From JADJVL01 sp046331545 (GTDB taxonomy: Bacteria > Acidobacteriota > Holophagae > Holophagales > Holophagaceae), in the NCBI GenBank assembly GCA_046331545.1, contig JAXLQR010000002.1, forward strand, positions 3,286,001-3,350,000: a DNA stretch of 64,000 nucleotides, written 5' to 3'. Shown here piece by piece: positions 23,698 through 32,266 of the stretch; position 1 is the first letter of the stretch; each line of letters starts with the position of its first letter. Position numbers and translations under genes: made by a program. Under the pieces are notes generated by a model that made no database searches, was not told the origin of the DNA, and saw only the letters and a program-made list of their open reading frames with translations.

Positions 23698-24455
23698 GCG
23701 GCCTCCCCTCGGATGTCCTGGCCCGCGTCCAGGAGGAAGCGCTTGAGGCGCGGGACGGGCAGCGTGCCCTCGTGGAAGAGCGTCGCCGCCAGCACCGCGT
23801 CCGCGCCGGCCCTCAGGGCCTCCAGGAAGTGCGTCTCCGCGCCCGCGCCCCCCGAGGCGATGACGGGGATGCCCAGGCGCGCGGCCTCCCTCAGCAGGTC
23901 CAGGTCGAAGCCCTCGCCGGTGCCGTCCCGGTCCATGGAGGTGAGGAGGATCTCGCCGGCGCCCAGGGCCTCCAGCTCCCGCAGCCAGGGCAGGGCCGCG
24001 CGCTCCGTGGCCACCTTGCCCCCCTGGATCCACACCCGCCAGCCCAGCTCGGGGTCGCGCTTCACGTCCACCGCCGCGACGACGCTCTGGCCGCCCACCC
24101 GCTCCGCGGCCTCCTTCACGAGCCCGGGCCGGCGGACGGCGGCGGTGTTGATGGCCACCTTGTCCGCGCCCAGGCGCAGCAGGCGCGCCACGTCCTCGGC
24201 GGAACCCACGCCGCCGCCCACGGTGAAGGGGATGGTCAGCGCGCGGGCCACGGCCCGCACCCAGGCCTCCTGCGTGCTCCGCTGCTCCTCGGAGGCGCTG
24301 ATGTCCAGGAAGCACACCTCGTCGGCCCCTTCCGCGTCGTAGCGCAGGGCGTGGGCCACCGGGTCGCCCAGGTCGCGGAGGTGCTCGAAGCGCACGCCCT
24401 TCACGGTGCGGCCGCCCTTCACGTCCAGGCAGGGGATGACGCGGCGGGCGGGCAT
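23694..24455 (-). CDS. hisF: Imidazole glycerol phosphate synthase, cyclase subunit
   Basis: 253 residues, full length. It forms IGP and AICAR from PRFAR using ammonia delivered by HisH. TIM-barrel phosphate loops and catalytic acids are visible: Asp11 in IPCLDVKGGRTVKG, GGVGSAEDVARLLRLGADKV, the second catalytic Asp in LTSMDRDGTGEGFD, and VIASGGAGAETHF. Start and hisA stop share one base (TGATG), so translation is coupled. Confidence 0.97.
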   Translation of the reverse strand: MPARRVIPCLDVKGGRTVKGVRFEHLRDLGDPVAHALRYDAEGADEVCFLDISASEEQRSTQEAWVRAVARALTIPFTVGGGVGSAEDVARLLRLGADKVAINTAAVRRPGLVKEAAERVGGQSVVAAVDVKRDPELGWRVWIQGGKVATERAALPWLRELEALGAGEILLTSMDRDGTGEGFDLDLLREAARLGIPVIASGGAGAETHFLEALRAGADAVLAATLFHEGTLPVPRLKRFLLDAGQDIRGEAA

Positions 24456-25171
24456 CAGGGCCTCCCTTGCAGCGCGGCCCGGGTGGCGGGATCCGCGAGG
24501 TCGATGCGGCCCTCCAGCAGCGCCTTGCCGGTGATGGCGCCGGCCACGCCGGGGATCCCGGCGAGGGGCGCGAGGTCGGCGAGGTCCCGCAGGCCGCCGC
24601 TGGCCTGGACGGCGAAGCCCTCCCGCGCCACGAGGCGCGTGGCCTCCAGGCCGGGGCCCTCCAGCGTGCCGTCCCGGCCCACGTCGGTGACCAGGGCGCG
24701 CTTGAACCCGAGGGTCAGCAGCGCCTCGAAGACGTCGGTGCTCTCGCAGACGCTTTCCGCCTGCCAGCCCTTGGTGGCGATGCGGTCGCCCCGCAGGTCC
24801 AGGGCGCAGAGGACGCGGTGGGGCGGCAGGCCGGCGAGGTCCCGGGGCTTCTCCACCGCGAGGGTGCCCACCACCGCCTCGAAGCCCAGATCCAGCGCCT
24901 CCTGCACCGCGGCGCGGGTGCGCAGGCCGCCGCCGAGCTGGAAGGCCGCCTCGGGGAAGAGCTTGGGGAAGAGCTTGAAGGCGCCCTGGCGCGCGAGGCC
25001 GAAGGCGCCGTCCAGGTCCACGAGGTGGATCCGCGTCGCGCCGGCGTCCAGGAGGCGCTGCACCCAGGCGGTGGGCTCGAGATCGTAGTAGGTGACTTTC
25101 TCGAAGTCGCCGTGGAGGAGGCGGACGACCTTGCCGCCGAGGAGGTCGAGGGAGGGGATGAGCTGGATCAC
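24455..25171 (-). CDS. hisA: ProFAR isomerase
   Basis: 238 residues from a GTG start overlapping the hisH stop by 4 bp (GTGA). A TIM-barrel related to HisF, it isomerises ProFAR to PRFAR. Asp9 lies in IPSLDLLGGKVVRL and the second acid in VTDVGRDGTLEGPGL; phosphate loops QLGGGLRT and QASGGLRDLADL are intact. The family usually has DLKDGK-type sequence at the first motif, here DLLGGK. Confidence 0.95.
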   Translation of the reverse strand: MIQLIPSLDLLGGKVVRLLHGDFEKVTYYDLEPTAWVQRLLDAGATRIHLVDLDGAFGLARQGAFKLFPKLFPEAAFQLGGGLRTRAAVQEALDLGFEAVVGTLAVEKPRDLAGLPPHRVLCALDLRGDRIATKGWQAESVCESTDVFEALLTLGFKRALVTDVGRDGTLEGPGLEATRLVAREGFAVQASGGLRDLADLAPLAGIPGVAGAITGKALLEGRIDLADPATRAALQGRP

Positions 25172-25779
25172 GGGGCCTCCTGGGACGCGAGCCACGCGAG
25201 GGCGCGCCGGAGCATCTCCCGGCCTTCGCGGCCGGACTTCTCGGGGTGGGGCTGGAAGCCGAGCACGCGCCCCCGGCCGGCCACGGCCGCGAAGGGACGG
25301 CCATGGTCCGCCGTGTGGAGCGTGCTTCCGGTGACGTCGAGGGCGTAGCCGTGGACGAAGTAGAGCCAGGCCTCGGGGAGGCCCTCGAAGGCGGGATGCG
25401 GCGCGGCGGCGCGGACCCTGGACCAGCCCATGTGGGGGACCTTCACTCCCGGCCCGAGGCGCCGCACCTGGCCGGGCAGGAGGCCGAGGCCCGCCTCGCC
25501 CGGTGCCTCCTCGCTGCCCTCGGCGAGAAGCTGGAGCCCCACGCAGATGCCCAGCAGGGGCCGGCCGGCGGCGACGAGGTCGGGGATCGCCGCCCACCAG
25601 CCGGAATCCACCAGACCCCTTTTCGCCGTGGCGAAGTGGCCGTCCCCCGGGAGCACCAGCACGCCCTCGGGCGCGGCGTCCGCGGGCGTGGCGGCCCGGC
25701 GGAAGGGCAGGCCGAAGGCCTCCAGGGCGCCTTCCAGGGAGGCGAGGTTCCCGCCGCCGTAGTCGAGGACGGTGATCAT
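25168..25779 (-). CDS. hisH: Imidazole glycerol phosphate synthase, glutaminase subunit
   Basis: 203 residues. Class I glutamine amidotransferase: the nucleophile Cys79 is in LLGICVGLQLL and the His178/Glu180 pair in GFQPHPEKS completes the triad. DYGGGNLASLEGALE at the N-terminus is the HisH signature. The oxyanion region reads PGDGHF where many family members have PGVGAF. It feeds ammonia to HisF, encoded two genes downstream. The start overlaps the hisB stop by 4 bp. Confidence 0.95.
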   Translation of the reverse strand: MITVLDYGGGNLASLEGALEAFGLPFRRAATPADAAPEGVLVLPGDGHFATAKRGLVDSGWWAAIPDLVAAGRPLLGICVGLQLLAEGSEEAPGEAGLGLLPGQVRRLGPGVKVPHMGWSRVRAAAPHPAFEGLPEAWLYFVHGYALDVTGSTLHTADHGRPFAAVAGRGRVLGFQPHPEKSGREGREMLRRALAWLASQEAP

Positions 25780-26360
25780 GTCGTCAGCGTCCCCTTGGTG
25801 CTCGGAATGGCGTCGCCCTCGACCCGCACCGCCCGCTTCAGGGCCCGGGCCAGGCCCTTGAAGAGCGCCTCCACCTGGTGGTGGGTGTTCTGGCCGTAGA
25901 GGACCGACGCGTGCAGGTTCATCTGGGCGCGCATGGCCAGGGCGATGAAGAACTCCCGCACCATCTCCACCTGGAAGCCGTCGCCCAGCACGAGGCGGGG
26001 CAGGTCGGCGTCGAAGACGCAGTAGGGCCGGCCGCTGAGGTCCACCACGACCCGGGCCAGGGTCTCGTCCATGGGCACGTGGGCCTCGCCCCAGCGGGCG
26101 AGGCCGCGCCTGTCCCCCAGCGCCTCGCGCAGGGCGTCGCCCAGGGCCAGGCCCACGTCCTCCACCAGGTGGTGGCTGTCCACCGCCAGGTCGCCCCGGG
26201 CCTCGAGCCGGAAGCCGAAGCCGCCGTGCTTCGCGAGCTGCATCAGCATGTGGTCGAAGAAGGTGAGGCCGGTGGCGATGCGGGCCTCCCCTCCGTCCAG
26301 GGAAAGCTCCAGGGTGATGTCGGTCTCCGCGGTCTCGCGGCGCAGGGCGGCGGTCCTCAT
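25776..26360 (-). CDS. hisB: Imidazoleglycerol-phosphate dehydratase
   Basis: 194 residues, the monofunctional dehydratase without the N-terminal phosphatase domain found in enterobacterial HisB. Metal-binding His clusters are intact: FFDHMLMQLAKHGG, DSHHLVEDVGLALG (most members have DDHH) and GQNTHHQVEALFKGLARAL. The absence of a HisB-N domain means histidinol-phosphate phosphatase must be supplied elsewhere; see the HisC fusion just upstream. Start overlaps the upstream stop by 4 bp. Confidence 0.96.
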   Translation of the reverse strand: MRTAALRRETAETDITLELSLDGGEARIATGLTFFDHMLMQLAKHGGFGFRLEARGDLAVDSHHLVEDVGLALGDALREALGDRRGLARWGEAHVPMDETLARVVVDLSGRPYCVFDADLPRLVLGDGFQVEMVREFFIALAMRAQMNLHASVLYGQNTHHQVEALFKGLARALKRAVRVEGDAIPSTKGTLTT

Positions 26361-28123
26361 GGGAGGTCCTCCTTCAGCAGGGGCAGCAGGTCGAGCAGGG
26401 TGGGCCCGTGGAGGTCCGCCTCCCGGATGAAGCGCTCCCGGTCCGGGCCCACGCCGGCGAAGCGCCAGGCGAGGTCCGGCCGGGCTTCCTTCGCGGCGCG
26501 CAGGGCCGCGGCGTCGTCCCGGGTGTCGCCCACGAAGGTGACGGCTTGGGCGCGGAAGGCGTCGGCAAGCTGCAGGAGCCCGGCGGGCTCGGGCTTGCGC
26601 AGGTGCGGGGCCGCGTCGGCGATGGCGGGCAGGGACCAGCCCAGCACCTGGAAGGCCATCACCAGCTCCTCCGGGGGCCGGCCCGTGAGGATGGCCAGGT
26701 CGCAGCCCAGGGCCTGGAGGGCGTGCAGCTCGATCAGCGGCTTCTCCAGCTTCGAGGTCTCGGCGTAGTGCTTCTGGACGAAGCGCTGGGCTTCGAGCTC
26801 CCGGGCCGCGATGTCGGCCTCGAGGTCGGGGAAGCCGACGCCCTCGGCCTCCCGCAGGCGGTCCATCTCCCCGCGCTCCGCCAGCACCCAGGCCGCGGCG
26901 GCGAGGCGGAAGTCGTTGTTGAAGCCCCCGGCGCGCTTGAAGGCCCGGAAGTGCTCGTCGCTCCAGGGCTGGCCCGGGGCGAGCTCCTCGAGGGCGAGGC
27001 GCACCGCCTCCATGAAGCTGCGGTCGGCCTCGATGAGGACGCCGTCCACGTCGAGCACCAGGAGGCGGCGGGTGCTCGGTTGTTCTGGCGGCGGCAGGGA
27101 TCCGCCCAGGGCTTCCGCGGTGCGCCGGGCCACCGCCTCCCCGCCCACGCCCACCCGCGCGGCATCCGCGCCAGGAAGGGCGCGCACGAGCAGCCCCGCC
27201 TGGTTCAGTGCGGGCGCGGGATCGGGCACGACGTGGAGGAAGTTCGCCGCGCTGGGAGCGGCGTCGTGGGACGGGAGCGCGGCGGCGAGGCGGTCCCGGC
27301 GGGCGGTGGTGGCGCGGATCGCCGAGTCGAACAGCTCCGCGTGGTCCAGGGCCACGTCCAGGGCCTCGAGGCTGGCGGCGGGGATCGAGTAGGGCAGCTG
27401 CAGGGCCGCGAGCTTCCCCACCAGGGCCGGATCGCCGAGGAGGTAGCCCAGGCGCCAGGACGCCGAGGCCAGGGCCTTGCTGAAGGTGCGCAGCAGCAGG
27501 ACGTTCGGGTAGCGGTCCACCGTGAGGCGGTGGGTGCGCGGGGCGAACTCGGCGTAGGCCTCGTCCAGGAGCACCAGGGGCGGCGCGGGCTTCGCCGCCG
27601 CGGCCTCCAGCAGCGGCTCCAGGTCGTCAGGACCCACCCAGGCCCCGGTGGGATTGTTGGGGAGGGTGATCCAGAGGTGGCGGGCGCCGGCCTCCAGGGC
27701 CTCGAACCAGCCCTCCAGGGGGAACGCCCGGCCCACCCCCACGCGGCGCAGGCGCCCGCGGTGCCGGGTCACCAGCAGGGGGTAGAGCGAGAAGCCCGGA
27801 TCGGGCACCGCGACGGTGTCGCCGGGGTCGAGCCCTGCGAGGGCCACGTGGTCCAGCAGGGCGCCGCTGCTGGCGCCCAGGAGCAGCCCGCCCTCGGGGG
27901 CGCCCAGGCGCCGGCGCAGGCGCTCGGTGAGGTCGCCCTGGCGCTCGGGGTAGACCTGGAAGGGCAGGGCGGCGAGGCGCGCGAGAAGGGCCTCCTTCGC
28001 CGGCGCGGGCCAGTCCTCGGGGGCCTCGTTCATGTGCAGGCGCACGAAGGCGGTCGGGTCCCCTTCGTCCGCGGGACGCGTGTAGGGCTGGAGGGAGGCG
28101 AGGTCGGAGCGCAGGAGGCTCAT
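26357..28123 (-). CDS. hisC: HisC-HAD fusion: histidinol-phosphate aminotransferase fused to a HAD phosphatase domain
   Basis: 588 residues. About 1-345 is a fold-type I aminotransferase of the HisC family: VRLHMNEAPEDWP, WITLPNNPTGAW, Asp187 in LLDEAYAEF and the PLP lysine Lys216 in RTFSKALASASWRLG. A Pro-rich linker (SLPPPEQPSTRR) leads to a HAD domain (about 352-588) with all four motifs: Asp358/Asp360 in LVLDVDGVLI, Thr in AILTGRPPEE, Lys in HLRKPEPAG and acids in TFVGDTRDDAAA. HisC makes histidinol phosphate; the HAD part could dephosphorylate it. The HAD role is inferred. Overlaps hisD and hisB by 4 bp on either side. Confidence 0.93.
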   Translation of the reverse strand: MSLLRSDLASLQPYTRPADEGDPTAFVRLHMNEAPEDWPAPAKEALLARLAALPFQVYPERQGDLTERLRRRLGAPEGGLLLGASSGALLDHVALAGLDPGDTVAVPDPGFSLYPLLVTRHRGRLRRVGVGRAFPLEGWFEALEAGARHLWITLPNNPTGAWVGPDDLEPLLEAAAAKPAPPLVLLDEAYAEFAPRTHRLTVDRYPNVLLLRTFSKALASASWRLGYLLGDPALVGKLAALQLPYSIPAASLEALDVALDHAELFDSAIRATTARRDRLAAALPSHDAAPSAANFLHVVPDPAPALNQAGLLVRALPGADAARVGVGGEAVARRTAEALGGSLPPPEQPSTRRLLVLDVDGVLIEADRSFMEAVRLALEELAPGQPWSDEHFRAFKRAGGFNNDFRLAAAAWVLAERGEMDRLREAEGVGFPDLEADIAARELEAQRFVQKHYAETSKLEKPLIELHALQALGCDLAILTGRPPEELVMAFQVLGWSLPAIADAAPHLRKPEPAGLLQLADAFRAQAVTFVGDTRDDAAALRAAKEARPDLAWRFAGVGPDRERFIREADLHGPTLLDLLPLLKEDLP

Positions 28124-29436
28124 GGCCGCCCCTCCCGGCGCAGCGCGGCGCTGCGTCCGTGGTGGGGCAGGCCCTCGGCCTCGGCGAGCCGGGCGACCCA
28201 GGGCGCCATGGCGGCGGCGTCCGCGGGCGCGAGGCGCAGCAGGCTCTGGCGCTTGAGGAACGTGGCCACGCCCAGGGGGCTCGCATAGCGCGCGGTGCGG
28301 CTGGTGGGCAGCACGTGGTTGGGGCCGGCCCCGTAGTCCCCGAAGGCCTCGGCGCTGCTGGGGCCGAGGAAGAGCGCGCCGGCGGTGGTGAGGCGCGGGA
28401 TCCAGGCCTCGGGGTCGCGGACGATGAGCTCCAGGTGCTCGGGGGCCCAGAGCTGGGCGAACTCGATGGCCAGCCCGCGCTCCGCGCGGATCAGGCGCCC
28501 GTGGCGGGCCAGGCTGGCTTCGAGGATGGCGCGGCGGGGCGAGGCGGCCACCCGGGCCTCCAGTTCGGCTTCGACGTTCGCGAGCAGCGCCGCGTCCTCG
28601 GAGACGAGCACGGCGGCCGCGTCGGGATCGTGCTCGGCCTGGGCGAGGAGATCCTCCGCCAGCCAGGCGGGGTCGGCGCATCCGTCCGCGAGGATGAGCA
28701 GTTCGGTGGGACCGGCCACGCTGTCGATGCCGCAGCGGCCCACCAGCTGGCGCTTGGCTTCGGCCACGAAGCGGTTGCCGGGGCCCGCGATGAGGTCCAC
28801 CGCCGGTTCCCCGTAGGCCAGCCAGGCCACCGCCTGGGCGCCGCCCAGGGTGACCAGCTCGTCCACGCCCAGCAGCGCCGCGCAGGCCAGGACGAGGGAG
28901 TCCACGCCGCCGGCCCGCGGCGGCGTCACCGCCACGATGCGCCGCACACCGGCCACCTGGGCCGGGATCACCGTCATGGCCAGGGTGCTGGGGTAGAAGG
29001 CCCGGCCGCCGGGCACGTAGACGCCCGCGCGCTCCAGGGGCACCCAGCGCTCGCCCACGGCGCCGCCGCCGGGCAGGGGCAATTCGAGATCGGTGAGGGC
29101 GCGGCGCTGCCCCTCGGCGAAGCGCTGCACGTTGGCCCTGAGGGTCTCCAGGGCGGCCACGAGGTCGGGATCCTCCCTGCGCAGGCGGTCGAGGGCTTCG
29201 CGCATGGCGGAGGCCGGGACGCGCAGAGCCGCCTCCTCCAGCCTCAGGCCGTCGAAGGCCTCCGTGAATCGAAGCCCCGCGGCGAGGCCCTCCCGGCGGA
29301 CCTCCGCCAGGATGCGTTCCACTTGGTTCCGGGTGTCTCGCTCAGCGTCCTCGTCGCGCGCCAGGGAAGCCACCCGTCCGGGCAGCTCGGCCCGGGATTC
29401 AAGCGTGATGGACGTGATGAAGCAACACCTGTGCAC
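28120..29436 (-). CDS. hisD: Histidinol dehydrogenase
   Basis: 438 residues. It oxidises histidinol to histidine with two NAD+, using zinc. Family marks: GVYVPGGRAFYPSTLAMTVI, VTPPRAGGVDSLVLACAAL, LGGAQAVAWLAYG, GPGNRFVAEAKRQL, the zinc region LLAQAEHDPDA (Gln and His ligands) and GPNHVLPTSRTARYASPLGV. The start is a GTG at 29436 with no convincing ribosome site; there is no better in-frame start nearby. It is the first his gene, 63 bp after lpxC, with no clear promoter or His-rich leader between. Confidence 0.95.
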   Translation of the reverse strand: MHRCCFITSITLESRAELPGRVASLARDEDAERDTRNQVERILAEVRREGLAAGLRFTEAFDGLRLEEAALRVPASAMREALDRLRREDPDLVAALETLRANVQRFAEGQRRALTDLELPLPGGGAVGERWVPLERAGVYVPGGRAFYPSTLAMTVIPAQVAGVRRIVAVTPPRAGGVDSLVLACAALLGVDELVTLGGAQAVAWLAYGEPAVDLIAGPGNRFVAEAKRQLVGRCGIDSVAGPTELLILADGCADPAWLAEDLLAQAEHDPDAAAVLVSEDAALLANVEAELEARVAASPRRAILEASLARHGRLIRAERGLAIEFAQLWAPEHLELIVRDPEAWIPRLTTAGALFLGPSSAEAFGDYGAGPNHVLPTSRTARYASPLGVATFLKRQSLLRLAPADAAAMAPWVARLAEAEGLPHHGRSAALRREGRP

Positions 29437-29499
29437 CTCGATGGTGAAAGGGAGAGCCTATCGGCCGGGGACCCGGACCGCAAGGGCCAAGGCCTGGAC

Positions 29500-30435
29500 T
29501 CAGGCGGAGAGGGCCGCGGCGAAGTCCGGGCGCGGCGCGCGGCGCAGCGGCTGGGCCTCGGACCAGGTCCAGGCGGTCGCGTCGGCGAGCAGGGCCTGGG
29601 CCAGGGCGACGTGCAGGGCGTGGCCGGCCGCATGGGCCTCCACGAGGCCCAGCATCGGCGCGCCAAGGAGGGCGAGGTCGCCCACCAGGTCCAGGATCTT
29701 GTGGCGCACGGCCTCGTCCTCGAAGCGCAGGGATTCGTTCAGCGGCCCCTCGAGGCCGAAGACCACCGCGTTGTCCAGGCTGCCGCCGAGGGCGAGGCCG
29801 TGGGCGCGCATGAACTCGATCTCGTGCTCCAGGCAGAAGGTGCGGGCCAGGCCGACCTCCTGGGCGTAGCGGGAGGGCGTGATGGCCAGCTCCCGGCACT
29901 GGCGGCCGATGGAGGGATGGTCGAAGTCGATGGTGTAGCGGACCCGGAAGCCGTCGAAGGGCGTCACGCGGATCCACTTGTCGCCCTGGCGGACTTCCAC
30001 GGGCTTGAGGACCCGCAGGAAGCGGCGGCGGCCGGGGAGGGCCTTCAGTCCGGCGGAGAGGATGGCGTCCACCCAGGGCGCCGCGCTGCCGTCCAGGATG
30101 GGCAGCTCGACGCTGGTCACGCCGTCCGCGGAGACGCCCTCGGCGTCCACCTCGATGCGGAGGTGGTCCACACCGAGGCCCGAGAGGGCGGAGAGGAGGT
30201 GCTCGATGGTCTGGAGCCTCAGGCCGTCCTTCACGAGGGTGGTGGCGAGGCGGGTGTCTCCGGCATGGTCGGCGTGCACGGGGATCGCGATGCCGGTCGG
30301 CCGGTGGACGAAGGACAGCCCGACGGGGGCGGCGACGGGCACGAGGGTCACGGTGCACGGAAGGGCCCCATGCAGGCCGCGACCCGTCAAAGTCGCGGCC
30401 TGCATCATGGTTCGGGGCTGGAGGTCTTCGTGCAT
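29500..30435 (-). CDS. lpxC: UDP-3-O-acyl-N-acetylglucosamine deacetylase
   Basis: 311 residues from the ATG at 30435, matching where LpxC proteins begin; upstream frame was rejected. It catalyses the committed, zinc-dependent step of lipid A synthesis. Zinc ligands: His79 in QTIEHLLSALSGLG, His245 and Asp249 in RHKILDLVGD. General acid His272 is in AAGHALH. ELPILDGSAAPWV and TFCLEHEIEFMRAHGLALGG are typical. It precedes the his operon and may share its transcript. The AT-rich stretch at about 30480-30515 upstream is the likely promoter area. Confidence 0.95.
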   Translation of the reverse strand: MHEDLQPRTMMQAATLTGRGLHGALPCTVTLVPVAAPVGLSFVHRPTGIAIPVHADHAGDTRLATTLVKDGLRLQTIEHLLSALSGLGVDHLRIEVDAEGVSADGVTSVELPILDGSAAPWVDAILSAGLKALPGRRRFLRVLKPVEVRQGDKWIRVTPFDGFRVRYTIDFDHPSIGRQCRELAITPSRYAQEVGLARTFCLEHEIEFMRAHGLALGGSLDNAVVFGLEGPLNESLRFEDEAVRHKILDLVGDLALLGAPMLGLVEAHAAGHALHVALAQALLADATAWTWSEAQPLRRAPRPDFAAALSA

Positions 30436-30569
30436 GTCTTCTCGTTGTCCAGCAGCCGAGAAGCTCGATTCATGCCAAAGCGTCAACAAGTAATAAATGC
30501 AATATATACATCCCAGGTTCCCAGCCCGGCCCGTGGTCGCGAAGGCCACACGGTGTGGTCCGCGCCCCG
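30436..30569 (-). promoter_or_regulatory. AT-rich probable promoter region of lpxC-his
   Basis: 134 bp between ispD and lpxC containing an AT-rich run at about 30487-30512 (TAATAAATGCAATATATACA on the + strand), which is rare in this genome. On the lpxC strand TTGACG lies at 30486-30481. I cannot pair it with a convincing -10, so the exact promoter is not assigned. Confidence 0.4.
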
Positions 30570-31280
30570 TCAGGGTCCGGGGGTCCAGTCCTCGGGCCGG
30601 GTGATCTTCAGGTTCGTGCCCGGGGAGGGCACGAGCCTCACCCGCAGTCCCATGGCCTCCAGGAGGGAGGCGTCATCCGTCCCTTCGAATCCTCGGGAGG
30701 CGGCCCAGGCGAAGGCCCGGCGCCACACCGAAAGCCTGGCCACCTGGGGCGTCTGGGCCCGGAAGATCGCCTCCCGCGGCTCCGTGGCCAGGATGCGGCC
30801 CTGGTCGTCCACCCGCTTCAGGGTGTCGGTGGAGGGCTCGCCGAGCACCGCTCCGTCCCAGGCTTCGAGGGACCGGAGCGCCTCCCGGATGGGCTCCAGG
30901 GGCGGGAAGGGACGCACCCCGTCGTGGATGAGGAGGGGAAGGTCCGGCCCTTCCGGCAGGGCCGCGAGGGCCGCGGCCACGCTGGACTGCCGGGTGGGAC
31001 CGCCCACCACGACGAAGCCCGGCACGCCGAAATCCCAGGCCTGCACCTCCGGGACGCGGTCCGCGGGGACGGCGAGGGCGATCCCCGCCAGGCGGGGCAT
31101 GCCCGGCGCGAGGAAGGCCTCCACCGTGGCGCGGAGCAGGGGCCGGCCCCGCCAGTCCCTGAACTGCTTCGGCACCCCGCCGCCCATCCGGAGGCCCCGG
31201 CCCCCCGCGGGGATGACCAGCCAGGCCTCGGCGGCCCGACCGGGGGCCTCAGCGCTGCCGGGTGATGAAGGGCTCGACAC
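30570..31280 (-). CDS. ispD: 2-C-methyl-D-erythritol 4-phosphate cytidylyltransferase
   Basis: 236 residues from a GTG start preceded by AAGGA. This start overlaps rlpA by 32 bp, and no other start lies before the first motif. It makes CDP-ME in the MEP isoprenoid pathway. Motifs: AWLVIPAGGRGLRMGGGVPKQ (CTP-binding G-x-G-x-R-M-G...P-K-Q), LLIHDGVRPFPP, the D-T-L-K-R-V loop, RAQTPQVARLSVWRRAF and a C-terminal GTNLKITRPEDW. It is translationally coupled to rlpA. Confidence 0.93.
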   Translation of the reverse strand: MSSPSSPGSAEAPGRAAEAWLVIPAGGRGLRMGGGVPKQFRDWRGRPLLRATVEAFLAPGMPRLAGIALAVPADRVPEVQAWDFGVPGFVVVGGPTRQSSVAAALAALPEGPDLPLLIHDGVRPFPPLEPIREALRSLEAWDGAVLGEPSTDTLKRVDDQGRILATEPREAIFRAQTPQVARLSVWRRAFAWAASRGFEGTDDASLLEAMGLRVRLVPSPGTNLKITRPEDWTPGP

Positions 31281-31974
31281 CGCGATCCTTGGCGAAGGCC
31301 TGGGTGATCTCCTGGAGGGCCTGCTGGGCGTCCTCCAGCCTCGGGAAGGCCCCGACACGCACCCGCTTCACCGCCACGCCACCCCGCGTGAAGGCGTCCC
31401 GCGTGGTCACGGGACCATAGCGCGCGAGGTCGGCGCTGAGCCGTCCGACATTGGCGGGGTCGGCCAGGGCGGCCACCTGGATGGTGTAGGGGTCCGAGCG
31501 CTCGGCCCGCTCGTCCAGGGGCGCCGGCCGGCCCTCGGGATCCACGCTGCGGATCCTCACCCGGGCCACGCCCTGGTTCAGGAAGCCCAGGTCCTTCGCG
31601 GCCTGCCGGCTCAGGTCCAGCATGCGGCCCCGGGCGAAGGGCCCCCGGTCGTTGACCTTCACGAGGACCTTCCGGCCGTTGGCGGTGTTCTCCACCTCCA
31701 GGAGGGTCCCGAGGGGCAGGGTGCGGTGGGCGCAGGTGTAGGCGTCGGGGTCGAAGCGCTCGCCGCTCGCGGTGGGCTTCCCGGCGAAGCCGTCCCCGTT
31801 CCCTCCGTACCAGCTGCTCTCGCCCTCCTCGTGGTAGGCCAGGGCGTCGGCGGACAGGCCGCCCACGGCGGGGCCCGTGGCGGGAGCCGAGACCGGCGGG
31901 CGGGTGCAGTGCACCGTGAAGGACAGGGCCAGGAGCGGGGCCAGGGGCAGGATCCAGGCGCGCAGACTGCGCAC
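31249..31974 (-). CDS. rlpA: RlpA-like septal ring lytic transglycosylase with SPOR domain
   Basis: 241 residues from a GTG start with GGAGG seven bases upstream; the frame extends upstream to 32163 without family likeness. N-terminal lipoprotein-like signal (SLRAWILPLAPLLALSFTVH then Cys), although the lipobox is imperfect. The double-psi beta-barrel has the RlpA motifs ESSWYGGNGDGFAGKPTASG and LPLGTLLEVENTANGRKV, plus KVNDRGPFARGRMLDLS with the catalytic Asp. A C-terminal SPOR domain (about 165-238, DPYTIQVAALADPANVG) would bind denuded septal glycan. It cleaves naked glycan strands during division. Confidence 0.92.
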   Translation of the reverse strand: MRSLRAWILPLAPLLALSFTVHCTRPPVSAPATGPAVGGLSADALAYHEEGESSWYGGNGDGFAGKPTASGERFDPDAYTCAHRTLPLGTLLEVENTANGRKVLVKVNDRGPFARGRMLDLSRQAAKDLGFLNQGVARVRIRSVDPEGRPAPLDERAERSDPYTIQVAALADPANVGRLSADLARYGPVTTRDAFTRGGVAVKRVRVGAFPRLEDAQQALQEITQAFAKDRGVEPFITRQR

Positions 31975-32266
31975 CAGTCCGCCTCCGCCCACCCGGACCG
32001 GCAGGAAGGGACCCAGGCGCACCTGGACGACCCCGAGGCTCACCCGGCAGGCCCGGGAGAGGTTCACGGGAAGGCCGGTCCGGCCCTCGGGATGCAGGAA
32101 GAATTCCGCCAAGCAGGGTCCTCGGAAGCGGTGACGCCGGGATCCGGAGGCCTCCGGAGCCATCCTGATAGACTACCGCGACCCGGCGGCAAGGCAAGCG
32201 GAAAAAACCGCCTCGAGCCGGCGGAACCCCAGTGTTCACGGGCCTCCGCGGCCCCGGTTTTCCGGC

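Noticed and set aside
29437..29499. Histidine leader peptide / attenuator before hisD
   Set aside because: No run of His codons with a start codon, and no terminator-antiterminator pair in the 63-bp gap.
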